Of a DNA stretch of 64,000 nt, positions 34,140 through 44,452 are shown piece by piece. Source of the DNA: Chara braunii (taxonomy: Eukaryota > Streptophyta > Charophyceae > Charales > Characeae); assembly GCA_003427395.1 (NCBI GenBank), contig BFEA01000234.1, positions 171,727 to 235,726 on the forward strand, in the 5' to 3' direction. The position numbers and the translations under genes were made by a program. The notes under the pieces were generated by a model. It had not been told where the DNA came from. It worked only from the letters and a program-made list of their open reading frames with translations, and made no database searches. The stretch's first letter is position 1. Every line of letters starts with the position of its first letter.

Positions 34140-34900
34140 GGGTTAGAAATGATGCCACCATTCGCCTTTTTCTCTCGTCTTTGTGCTTCACAGTTTATAG
34201 AACTATAAACGGAATGAAGAATTCCGAAGCTGAGATGGTTTTTTGCGTTCCAATTTATAGGACTATAAATACACAAATGTCAAGATGTCTGACTTTGGTA
34301 CAAGGGCGCACGTTTTCAGAGTACTTCATGTTTTATTTTTCCTCGCATGTTTGTGAGTCACGGTTTATAGAACTATAAATGGAATGGAGAATTCTAAAGC
34401 TGACATGGTTTTTTGTTTTCCAATTTATAGGACTATAAATACGCAAATGTCAAGATGTCGGACTTCGGTACAAGGACGCACATTTTCAGAGTGCTTCTTT
34501 GTTTTCTTTTTTCTCGCATGTTTGTGCGTCACGGCTTATAGAACTATAAATGAAATGGAGAATTCCAAAGCTGACATGGTTTTTTATTTTCCAATTTATA
34601 GGACTATGAATACGCAAATGTCAAGATGTCTGACTTCGGTACAAGGACGCACATTTTCAGAGTGCTTCTTTGTTTTCTTTTTTCTCGCATGTTTGTGCGT
34701 CACGGCTTATAGAACTATAAACCGAATGGAGAATTCCGAAGCGGACATGTTTTTTTGCTTTCCAATTTATAGGACTATAAATACGCAAATGTCAAGATGT
34801 CTAACTTCGGTACAAGGGCGCATATTTTCAGAGTGCTTGTTTGTTTTCTTTTTTTTAAGTGTGTCTTTGCCGCGTGCTTTATAGAACTACAAACGGAATT
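34140..34900. repeat. 171-bp tandem repeat, about 4.3 units
   Basis: The word ttatagaactataaa appears at about 34195, 34365, 34536, 34707 and 34879, giving steps of 170-172 bp. Each unit also holds tttataggactataaat, caaatgtcaagatgtc and gcgcac-ttttcagagt. The unit length is a multiple of three, so the plus strand stays open over several units. Confidence 0.9.
34384..34884 (+). CDS. Repeat-encoded ORF with 57-residue units, doubtful
   Basis: The plus-strand frame through the 171-bp repeats codes three near-identical 57-residue units, each with MENS-ADMVF, PIYRTINTQMSRC and VQGRTFSEC, then a Phe/Leu/Val-rich stretch that could span a membrane (FFVFFFLACLCV). It lies antisense inside an E2 intron-like interval. 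A similar frame covers the first unit at 34136-34378. I think it is more likely a by-product of the repeat length than a gene, but the frame has stayed open while the units diverged. Confidence 0.15.
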   Translation: MENSKADMVFCFPIYRTINTQMSRCRTSVQGRTFSECFFVFFFLACLCVTAYRTINEMENSKADMVFYFPIYRTMNTQMSRCLTSVQGRTFSECFFVFFFLACLCVTAYRTINRMENSEADMFFCFPIYRTINTQMSRCLTSVQGRIFSECLFVFFFLSVSLPRAL

Positions 34901-35206
34901 CGGGATGCTTGAACTGCATCTGTTTTCTGCGTCTTTAATGAAAGGACTCCAAAGGTGCATATGCCAAGACGTCCTGCTTTCGTACAATGCAATACATTTT
35001 GGAGTGATCGTTATCCTGCCTAGGTTTTCTTAACTTTCCTCTAAGTTTGTAAGTGGTATCTTGTATTGTGGAATGAATTGTCATATTTGCGCGGTTTCAG
35101 CAGAGCAAAGAATTCATTTCTCGACTACAAGCGACTTTTGGGATCACTTGTTGACCTGCTTTTGTATGTGATAAAAATGAGGCTCCGTGGACAAGTTTTC
35201 GTCTCA

Positions 35207-37318
35207 CTAATCACCTTCTCCTAACAGGAGTCTTGATTTTGTATGTTTTTTTTCATCACTAGGTGCGCCATACAACGTGTAAAAGTAGTACCAACGGAGT
35301 GAAAATGAGTGGAAAATTTTTGGTTTTCTCCGGTCTATAAAGATTGTTTGGTTTTCTACGTTTGTTTGGTTTTCATGAATACTCTGTTCATCGTCAAAGT
35401 AGACAACACGTACGTGAGAGTATGACCTCAAGCCATACACTTTCTCGGCCGGTGACTTATCTTTAATGAGTCTGTTTATTGCCTCAGCCGTGTGCTGGCT
35501 AGCGACAGCATACCAGTTATATGTATGAGCCAGTTCGATGTCGAATTGCTCCGGTGTGATCCGTCTGCCTTGAGACCCGTCCCTGTTGGGCACAATGGGA
35601 GCCAGGATGAAAGTCATGAAATCCCACTTCCCGTTTGTTTCCTTGGCCGCATAATGGATCGCATCATATATGGACTGCACCAACGTTTCGTCCAACGTTC
35701 TATGGTTGAAGAGGATGTCACCTTCAGGGATTGGCAAGATCTTTGTGACGTCCACTTCAATGTGTTCCCTTTTCTTCTTTGCAAACCCATCTTCATCGAA
35801 CTCCAAGAAGAAGCATCGTGTTGTGTCGATGGCTTCATCACGGGTGTCGGCGGAAGGTTGTGTCTGTTCCGACACATCTCTTGGAGGAACCCCTTCGGCA
35901 TCCTCTCCAGAGTCACCCTCATCCACCATCTGCTTTCTTTTCGGTGGACGTTTCTCCGCTTTTATCGCCCTTGTCGACGCGGACCCTTTTCGTTTCTTCA
36001 CGCTTTCAGCGACCGCCTCTTAAGAAGCTTTGAGCGCCTGTCGAGATGCAGCGACAGTGAGTTTCTTCGCAATGCGCTTATCCGCCGCCGCGGTTGGACT
36101 TGTTGAAGATTGTCGCTTCCTTTTCTGGACACTGGCCTCCGACCGCTCTCCTGTTGCGTCGTCGACCCCCACATCAACCGACCGCTCTTGCCGTCCATCG
36201 TCATCACCTACAGGATAGGCATGATCGTTTTCTCGATCGCCCCCGTCGTCCTCCTCATAGTATTGTTGAGACTCCCCACCCTCGCAGTTGTGCATAGTTT
36301 CCTCACGATCCTCTCTCTCTCTCTCCCTCTCGCTGTTCTCCTCTTCGATGTCGTCCTCTTCGACACCACATTCGTCATCGTCGACGGCATGATTACCCTG
36401 TGGATGTCGATCAACACATACCCTAGAATTGTCCTCCGTTTCCTCGTCCGATCCTTCGCTTATCTCCCGCATCGCCGCCTTCCTGGACGCACCACCTTCG
36501 TCCTTCTGGCAACTGGGAGAGGGACGAGTTGCCAGGGGCTTCCTTTGGTATGTGATGACAGGGGTGCCTTGGTCTTGCCGGCTGGACGGTTGAGACGGTC
36601 CAGCACACTCCTTCCGGCGGGACGAACGCACAGGAGGAACATGCTCATCCTCGCCTGGTGGACGACGCGGCTGGCTCTGTTTGTTGCGGCGCCGGCTCCA
36701 AGTCGCTGACGTCTGCTGCGTTGGAAAACTATGTGGCATCCTCTCTCTCTTTGTCATTGCTATACCGGGAAGATCCTCGTCCGGTGTATCAAAAGGCACG
36801 AATGTCGGGGATATACGATTCCCGGCCTCAACCGTGGGACTGTTTCCGGATCTCCTGTAGCCGTTCGTTTTGGCGAGGAATTTAACGGGGCCGAGCATCG
36901 TCAACACACTCCCGTCTTCTTTCGGGGACACATCGAAGGCTTTCATGGTAATAGCCTTACCGCCATACCCCTTGAACAGATTGTAATCAAGGCTGACTTT
37001 ACGGTCGGCCTTCACATGGTCCACTTCTTGTTCGTCGAACACCGTTGTGAGGAAAAACCTCCTGAACTTCTGTCCGCGCCCTTCCACCCTCTCATCCTCG
37101 GATTTAATAATCCCTCCAACACAGAACCAGTCGTCACCCGAGGCGTTCCTTAGAAACACAGCGGCCCCACATCCCGCCTCGCGTAGCCCCCCCACCCAAT
37201 CAAGGGCCCACTCCCTATCTCTATAGATTGTGCACGTGTTGTAGACTCTCTCTTCCTGATGGCAGACACATTCCAAACGAAGGAACCGATCGCATTCAGA
37301 TTTCAAACCTTCCACCAT
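35207..37318 (-). pseudogene. E2 N-terminal and ParB-like modules, one in-frame stop
   Basis: One frame of 704 codons, interrupted only by a TAA at 36020-36022; coding resumes in the same frame. The first 150 residues form a Cys/Trp-containing domain I do not recognise (RLECVCHQEERVYNTC, WALDWVGGLREAGCGAAVF). A long polar, acidic stretch with basic clusters (QKRKRQSS) follows. After the stop come basic residues and then a region resembling ParB/sulfiredoxin-fold domains: EVDVTKILPIPEG, FNHRTLDETLVQSIYDAI, then NWYAVASQHTAEAINRLI in the place of the ParB nucleotide-binding box. It ends VRVVYFDDEQ, where a donor-like GTATTC follows. After that, frame composition becomes repeat-like. The ParB assignment is by motif pattern only. 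This half is absent from E1. Confidence 0.5.
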
Positions 37319-37360
37319 CGCCTCACGTTAGTCGCCGACGCATTCGAGCCTCTCCTGGTA

Positions 37361-38563
37361 TAGGGCGTTCTGAAAACGCCCTACCCCATCCGGTTCTGCG
37401 AAGCAAGGCCTAGGGGGCATGGCGTTTCGAAGCGCCGCACCCGTCAGCCCTGTCCACCTACGGGGCCGGGCAACGGCGTTCTGGGAACGCCATGCGCCCT
37501 ACCTCCTTATCCTCTCTGAGAACTGGAGGGCGCACGGCGTTTCGAGAACGTCGTACCTCCGCTCCCACCCCCACCGAGAACCGGAGGGGGTACGGCGTTT
37601 TCGAAACGCCGTACCCCCTCGACCCTGTTCACAAACAGGGCCGAGGGAGTACGACGTTTTCAAAATGCCGCACCCCCTTCGGTTCCCTGGAGGCGAAAGG
37701 AGCGGAGGTACGACATTTCGAGAACGTCGTAGCCCCGCTCCCACCCCCCACCGAGAACCGGAGGGGGTACGGCGTTCTCGAAACGCCGTACCCCCTCGAC
37801 CCTGTTCACGTACAGGGCCGAGGGGGTACGGCGTTTTGAAAACGCCGTACCCCCTTCGGTTGCCGGGTGGGGGTGGGAGCGGGGGTATGGCGTTTCGAGA
37901 ACGCCGCACCCCCTCTCCCAACCCCCACTGAGAACCGGAGGGGGTACGGCATTTTCGAAACGCCGTAACCCCTTCGGTTATTGGGTGGGGGTGGAAGCGA
38001 GGGTACGGCGTTTCGAGAACGCCGCACCCCCTCTCCCACCCCCACCCGGCAACCGAAGGGGGTACGGCGTTTTCGAAACGCCGTACCCCCTCGAACTTTG
38101 TTCACGTACAGGGCCGAGGGGGTACGGCGTTTTGAAAACGCCGTACCCCCTTCGGTTGCCGGGTGGGGGTGGGAGCGGGGGTAGGCGTTTCGAGAACGCC
38201 GCACCCCCTCTCCCACCCCCCACTGAGAACCGGAGGGGGTATGGCGTTTTCGAAACGCCGTACCCCCTCGACCTTGTTCAGACACAGGGCCGAGGGGGTA
38301 TGGTGTTTTTGAAACGCCATACCCTCTTCGGTTACCGGGTGGGTGTGGGAGCGGGGGTACGGCGTTTCGAGAACGCCGAACCCCCTCTCCCACCCCCACT
38401 GAGAATCGGAGGGGGTACAACGCTTTCGAAACGCCATACCCCCATCGGTTGCCCGGTGGGGGTGGGACCGGGAGTACGGCGTTTCGAGATCGCCGTACCC
38501 CCTCGACCCTGTTCACATACAGGGCCGAGGGGGTGCGGCGTTTTGAGAACGCCGTACGCCCCC
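37361..38563. repeat. Array of about 21 palindromes with 59-bp period
   Basis: Palindromes of the form GTACGGCGTTTTCGAAACGC and variants (gcgttttgaaaacgc, gcgtttcgagaacgc) recur every 58-61 bp from about 37361 to the gap. Between them lie three kinds of G/C-rich spacer, one of which is itself a hairpin (ccctgttcacgtacaggg); another occurs in both orientations (ccgggtgggggtggga and its inverse). Because the unit has no stop codons, reading frames run through on both strands; they are artefacts. The array starts 43 bp upstream of the E2 N-terminal frame. Confidence 0.92.
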
Positions 38564-39266
38564 NNNNNNNNNNNNNNNNNNNNNNNNNNNNNNNNNNNNN
38601 NNNNNNNNNNNNNNNNNNNNNNNNNNNNNNNNNNNNNNNNNNNNNNNNNNNNNNNNNNNNNNNNNNNNNNNNNNNNNNNNNNNNNNNNNNNNNNNNNNNN
38701 NNNNNNNNNNNNNNNNNNNNNNNNNNNNNNNNNNNNNNNNNNNNNNNNNNNNNNNNNNNNNNNNNNNNNNNNNNNNNNNNNNNNNNNNNNNNNNNNNNNN
38801 NNNNNNNNNNNNNNNNNNNNNNNNNNNNNNNNNNNNNNNNNNNNNNNNNNNNNNNNNNNNNNNNNNNNNNNNNNNNNNNNNNNNNNNNNNNNNNNNNNNN
38901 NNNNNNNNNNNNNNNNNNNNNNNNNNNNNNNNNNNNNNNNNNNNNNNNNNNNNNNNNNNNNNNNNNNNNNNNNNNNNNNNNNNNNNNNNNNNNNNNNNNN
39001 NNNNNNNNNNNNNNNNNNNNNNNNNNNNNNNNNNNNNNNNNNNNNNNNNNNNNNNNNNNNNNNNNNNNNNNNNNNNNNNNNNNNNNNNNNNNNNNNNNNN
39101 NNNNNNNNNNNNNNNNNNNNNNNNNNNNNNNNNNNNNNNNNNNNNNNNNNNNNNNNNNNNNNNNNNNNNNNNNNNNNNNNNNNNNNNNNNNNNNNNNNNN
39201 NNNNNNNNNNNNNNNNNNNNNNNNNNNNNNNNNNNNNNNNNNNNNNNNNNNNNNNNNNNNNNNNNN
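38564..39266. other. Assembly gap (703 N)
   Basis: The run of N begins inside the palindrome array, which probably caused the gap, and ends 31 bp before the retrotransposon. Confidence 0.99.
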
Positions 39267-39831
39267 CACAAGAAAACCCGCCTCACACTCTCGCCGTTGT
39301 CGAGCGCATCGGTCCGGCACCGCATAGGGGCAGGGCGGGACCCTCCCGGCCGCGTCACGCAGGAGTTGGTTTTAAATCCTTCGTCGCAATATATACGGAG
39401 CTTCCTTAAGCCGCTCCGGCCGGGTGCGCCAGCCATACCTCTCGCGAGCCCCTACGACATGATAGGGCCTACGCGACGCACGACTTACCTACACCTTACG
39501 GGAGTTGTCACCTCCCTTCAGTGGGCGTATCCCCGCCGAGCTACCAGTCCACAGTACGAAAGCTAATCAGCTGCAATCGCAGAGGTGGACCAGCCAAGGG
39601 CGTTTCTCGTTCGCTGTAGCATAGGAGGTACGCGCGGTAATACGCCTCTATCGGACCCGCACGCGAACCGACATCATGGGGGGCTGAGGTCCCAAGCGCG
39701 GTTCGTCGTTGGTCGACTAGGACGCATCCCACACACCACGCGCACTCCACTTTACGAACACACATACCCACAAAACAACACATATACGAAACGACACAAC
39801 ACAACAACGCGACAACGCTCCTAGCCCCTCG

Positions 39832-40650
39832 GTATCCAACCCATAACTTTCCAATGCGGAAATCGTATAGGNGTCGCGCGCGAGACTCNGTATAAAACCG
39901 CGCGGACGCAGNGCTATCGCATATCGACTCGCAATGCAATTGTACGCAAGCAGTCGCAATGAAGGCGTACTATGTGGTACCCATACTTGNGCGGTCCCTG
40001 TTAATCGCGAGGGCCGCGTTCGACACTCAAGTGTCGACTGACACGCGCCTTGAGGGTTAATCTCTCGACGNTGGACAACCGCCATGCGCGGTTGAAAACC
40101 ACAACCTCTTCTGCACCNTGTGCAGAGGGGTTGAGTAGACAGCTTTAAGCTGTCGNGGCGGTCGAACATCAAGGGGTTTGACTTTCACGGCGGCCACNGA
40201 CTATAACGTCCAACTATAAAAACTCCAAAGAGCAAAAGATAAGGAATGGGTCGAAGATTCTCTACCTAGTAAACAAAATCANAGCCCTGGGGTACCCTCC
40301 CTTTTTCGTGCGGCGTCGGCGGCCTATAACAATCTCAAACATTTGCCAATATGTGTCGGTCCCTTTGTAATCCCATAACTTTTTACACACCAGGGCGGTA
40401 ACGTCGCGCGCGGGATTTTAATATAAAGTTGCGCAGCCGAGGGTCTACCTCATAGCAACCCGCAATGCAGGCGTACGCATGCAGTCGCGACGATGGCGTA
40501 CTATGCAGTGTCCATAATCAAGCTGTCTCTCGTGGATCCGAGCACCGCTTATGACACTCGAGTATCAGACTCGAAGTGTCGTGAGGGCCTAACTCTTCAC
40601 GACATTGCACGGCTGAAGGAATAGCCGTGCGGCCACCGTAGCTTCTCCGG
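39832..40650. repeat. Degenerate duplication of a hairpin-rich unit in the LTR
   Basis: Two units starting at 39838 and 40369 share cccataactt, gtcgcgcgcg, a TATAAAA/TATAAAG word (39890, 40421), cgcaatgca, tacgca-gcagtcgc and ggcgtactatg. Each then carries perfect hairpins: CGACAC/GTGTCG (40021-40036), GACAGCTT/AAGCTGTC (40138-40154), TGTCGTGA/TCACGACA (40577-40604) and GCACGGCT/AGCCGTGC (40607-40630). The right LTR has the same at 59380-60198. Confidence 0.75.
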
Positions 40651-41627
40651 CTCTTGGCCTGAGTGTCTTGGTAGGCAAATCAAATAGACTTTGCGCGAGG
40701 GAAAACCCCTTCCCTGCAGAGCCTAGGGCTTGGGATGTCCTGGACAAGGACCTCGAATCGCGGCCCAGGACCAAACGTCCGACTAAGAAAAATCATCAAA
40801 AAGCAAGAAACAAAAATAGAGGGAGAGGCTTCCCCAAGGACCCCTTAGCCTCAGCTTCTGAGTAGGGCTTTAATATGGGGACTCTTCAACCCATGCAAAC
40901 ATTCATCCCAAGTATACCCATGTATACATGTATAAGGGTTAAGTATGTGACGATCACTTTTCATGGTCTCACTNGGGTCTCTCACAATAATACGTANATG
41001 TGTGATCGTAGGCAACCAAATNCAGAATCTGATTCANAGCANATACCTGCCATNACATCAACAAACCAAAGCAACANCCCACATACTACACGGAGTCAAC
41101 CCCAACCACCTTCGACATTNATACCCTTTGCTTTAGCNATGCAAGCCCNAAAACCTCCTGTCCAACCAACCTTAATTAAATACTCAGCACCTTTGTTAAA
41201 TGGTCATTCAATAAAAGTCCGGGTGAAACTTTAATAAAACAAAGAAATCACAAGGGCTAAAGCCTTTTAGGTTGAGTGTGGAGGGAGAGTTGAAATTGAG
41301 TCGTAGGCCGANGAATCGGGAACCGACCTGTTATNAGTGATAACAGAAAGTGATCCTCAAAAGGATCAAGCTGGATCTAGCCCTNAACTTGAATCAAATG
41401 ATCAAAGAGGCCTGTAACACACGGAAGACCAATNCTCAAGCTAAGATCATAAGTGTATGGAGACTACAACTNCATAATTCATTCTCACTCAAGCTACCTG
41501 CCAACTAAGTCCAANCCTAACTCTAAGCCAGTGCCCAANACAGAAGTAGACTAATGNCAGAACCTCTCTTATTCAGGGTGGATTGCAAGAATCGTCACCT
41601 GTCGAAATATAATCTAACTCCTCTAAA

Positions 41628-42345
41628 CTAAGAAAATTTCGNCANCGCTTCCCGCTGGAAAANTNCCTTTCCAGAATTTATATAAGTCTAAATCTGAAAA
41701 AATATAAATAATTTCTAACTCTGGAAAGCCAAATCTTGTATAAATCCCTGAATTAGTAGAAATTTGGGCAGCACCCCCTCTAGAAAANGANACTTTCCAG
41801 ATTTATACTAAGTCAGATATACAGCAGAAAAATAATCTCTAACTCTTAGAAAGTCAAAACTTGTCTAACTCCCTGTTTTAGTAAAAATTTGGGCAGCACT
41901 CCCTTTACAAAGGGAAACTTCCCAGATTTATACTAAGTCAGGTTTGAACTTACAAGACAAACTTGAGTTCAATTTAGATAAGATTTAACTAGCTCCTCAG
42001 TTTTGCAGAAATTCCGGCAGCACTCCCTCTAGAAAAGTGCTTTCCCAATATTTATACAAAGCAAGGTCCAAAACTTGAGAATAACTTTGATTTCTCAAAG
42101 TCCAATTTTGTCTAACTCTCTGAATTAGTAAAAATTTAGGCATGTAGAAAATGAGACTTTCCAGATTTATACTGAGTAAGATATATGAAAAAGACAAGTT
42201 GAACTCTGACAAGTCAAAAATTGACTAACTTCTTGGATTTGTAGAAATTTCGGCAGCGATTCCCGTAGGAAAAGTAGCTTGCCAAGATTTATACAAAGCC
42301 AAATATAAGAAAAGATCTCAGAAAATGCAGGAATTGACCTAAGTA
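41628..42345 (-). repeat. Six ~120-bp tandem repeats with minus-strand TATA-like boxes
   Basis: Each unit contains agaaatttgggcagca (or a variant), a ct-ccct-tagaaaa block, and ccagatttatactaagtc. Read on the element's sense strand, the last becomes GACTTAGTATAAATCTGG, which includes TATAAAT. Units start at about 41630, 41758, 41882, 42004, 42128 and 42240. Right-LTR counterparts lie at 61176-61893. The position in the LTR and the strand fit a promoter (U3) repeat, but which box is used is unknown. Confidence 0.75.
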
Positions 42346-42590
42346 AAAAAAAAAATTATTACAGAAAATACAGGAATTGACACTAATTCCTATGACTCTA
42401 GTATGTGGCGAGCAACTAAAGCAACTACCTATAGAATTGAAATCCAGACAAATTAGTCATCCCATCCATTCTCATGTAAACCAAACCACGAATGCAAGTA
42501 CTCTCACCATCCCAAGTTCATTCCATATAAATAGTTCGTGAATCTTCAAGTTCTTAAATCCTTATACCCATCTTACATAAGACATAGAGC

Positions 42591-43275
42591 TGGACCATTC
42601 GCCATGGAAACAATGTCCAACTTGTCTTTATGATATACACGAACAGGTTGCAAAACTACTTCTTTCTTCTTTTGGGCAAATGACTAAGTCATTCGCCATG
42701 GAAACAATGTCTAGTCGTCCTGAGCTATTTAATATCCAAAGTTTTAGTATTTCTCTCACTTTGTTAAAAAGAAAAGACAAATATGGGTAGGGGACTGAAC
42801 CATTCACAGTAGAAACAATGTTAAGCTTGCCCCAAACTATTTTCATTTATACTCTGAATTTTCCCTTCTCTCTTCTTAATGATATGGCTTAACGCTGGAC
42901 CATTCACAGTTGAAACAATGCCCAGCTGCCATTTCACATGCAAATATACATAAAATACTTTCCTTTATACTTAGTTTAAATTATGTGCGTGGTTTTCAGG
43001 CTAAACCATTCACCATGGAAACAATGCTTAGCCTTAGACCAAAAATCCCTCCTCAGAATAAACAAGAATTTAAACCTCTTCAATCAGATAAACCCTCAGA
43101 GTTAACTAAGGTAGCGAGCGAGACCATTCATAGTAGAAACAATGCCTGGTTCCCCAGACAACAATCAAATAAACATAGCGACCAGACCATTCACGGTAGA
43201 AACAATGCATGGTCCCTTAGAAAACAGCCAAATAAACATAGCCCTGAGCCATTCACAGTAGAAACAATGCTCAGG
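42591..43275. repeat. Family of eight hairpins with conserved loop and covarying stems
   Basis: Each copy has a 12-nt loop of pattern CRC-N-R-T-D-GAAAC flanked by ATT/AAT, one bulged C on the 5' side, then an outer stem whose sequence differs between copies but stays complementary. Outer stems: TGGAC/GTCCA (42591-42619), GACTA/TAGTC (42682-42716), AAC/GTT (42798-42822), GCTGG/CCAGC (42894-42926), AGGCTAA/TTAGCCT (42998-43034), weak (43118-43150), GACCA/TGGTC (43180-43214), CCTGAGC/GCTCAGG (43243-43275). The right-LTR copies are at 62139-62823. Non-coding; function unknown. Confidence 0.85.
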
Positions 43276-44452
43276 TTTTGGTTGACCCGGTCAAAACGCA
43301 TGCAGTCTACCTTCCTCCCACCTTCCCCCAGTTCATCCTTAGTCTGCTTTCAATCAGAACAAAGCAGAAACTTAGGCTTCACTCTCACACATTCTTTCCA
43401 GTTAGTCTGATTGGTCCTCAAGAGAAAACAATAATCATAGGGATAATCGCATGCATACAATAGTCATACTGCAGGGGGATAGGCAAACATGGGTGATAGT
43501 GGGTCATATAGATGAAAGATAGTATACCTGACGATTCCCTGCCTCCAGAACTCCTCCTGAGTTCCGGCAGAGCTCCCGCAATCGGTGGGTGGACTCCCCA
43601 CAGAGTCTTGACGCGGACCTACGGGTTGCAATCCCGCCTGCCGCCTNCCCCTCNTAACCAANGACTAGATTGAGNGTTAGAAGGGCAGATAGAGAAGGAT
43701 GTGAGTCTCTCAGATCCAAGAAAAAGGTGCTCTCNGTCTNGCAAGAGAGNNTCTTGAAACCTTGATTCGNCTGAGNGCCCCGCAATGATGGCCGACCTGT
43801 AACAGCTCGGTCAAAACAGAAGTCAAACTGCTGAAGTCAACCGCCGAATCCAACNCCCTGTCCCAATCCATAAGNGNCGCAACAGCACACAGTGGTGATC
43901 TANAGCAACAATCGTAGTATGCAGCTAACAGCAGCNATATGCANCCTCAGTNTNNGCACCGCNAACAATAATTCTCATTAGTAGTTCATGCACAGTCACT
44001 CAGCAGCCCGCAGCTGTGTACAGTCGAAAATAGCAACAGTATGCAGCTATACCCAGTCCACANCAACATGCTCGCAGTAGCTAGCAGGAGAAACAGNTGC
44101 ANCCTCTACCAANAGAACAGTACGTAGCCGAGGGCAACAATAGTACCGTACCGACAACTCTTTCAAAGAGTCGCAGTCCCAGCATACCCAACTATCGAGA
44201 CANTAGTACTCAGCAGTGATGNNGCAAGCTCGATGGTAAGCCTTGTAGCTGGATGTACAGTTCACCGCTGTAGGAGCCCAGCAATCGAGCGGTGGGTTGA
44301 TTCACAACTCAAAAACAGCCTCGTCCCGCCTCATACGGCCTGCCGCACCTGCTCAGTCCGTTCGCTGGGTCGTAAGACCGCCCCTCCCCTATTTTTCCCT
44401 GCAGATTAGCACCTTATCTCGTGGCAGGCGCATGCCCTCACAACATAGACGC

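Larger units (their letters stand above)
32896..35206 (-). other. Intron-like interval of E2 packed with palindromes and tandem repeats
   Basis: AT-rich, with no minus-strand coding match. It separates two modules whose ends look continuous (VYFDDEQ upstream, DDRKRGYPY downstream), so I read it as an intron. It contains a 139-bp direct duplication (33277-33553), a 171-bp tandem repeat (34140-34900) and at least a dozen TTTATAG-N-CTATAAA palindromes. Confidence 0.5.
27086..37360 (-). mobile_element. E2: long copy of the Ulp1/ParB-like mobile gene family
   Basis: On the minus strand a co-oriented series of long reading frames runs from 37318 to about 27.48 kb: an N-terminal domain with an acidic, basic-tailed linker; a ParB-like domain; a 2.3-kb intron-like interval; a 544-aa module; the HAGLIWEL/WGHHILW module; an acidic linker; a (CA)n-bearing interval; and a Ulp1 module. 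The same order of the last four in E1 shows they belong together. The 3' tail (heptamer array plus a cgatgtcgtcaaaa word at 27089) is shared with E1. The 5' end is uncertain: it may lie at the palindrome array (from 37361) or inside the gap at 38564. Known Ulp1-bearing plant transposons (Mutator-like, CACTA, KDZ/Zisupton) are candidates, but I see no recognisable transposase core. Confidence 0.6.

Noticed and set aside
37361-38563. CRISPR-like regular array
   Set aside because: Spacers are not unique (three types recur, some inverted), the repeats are palindromes that vary, and the setting is eukaryotic.
37419-39436. Long frames on both strands across the palindrome array and the gap
   Set aside because: The 59-bp unit lacks stops on either strand and the N run is counted as open; no real protein.
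42591-43275. Hammerhead ribozyme repeats
   Set aside because: The loop ends in GAAAC, but the CUGANGA core and the three-stem arrangement are missing on both strands.
42910-43410. Plus-strand frame of 166 codons in the LTR
   Set aside because: Its repeated peptide is the translation of the hairpin family; it is antisense to the element and the repeat explains it.
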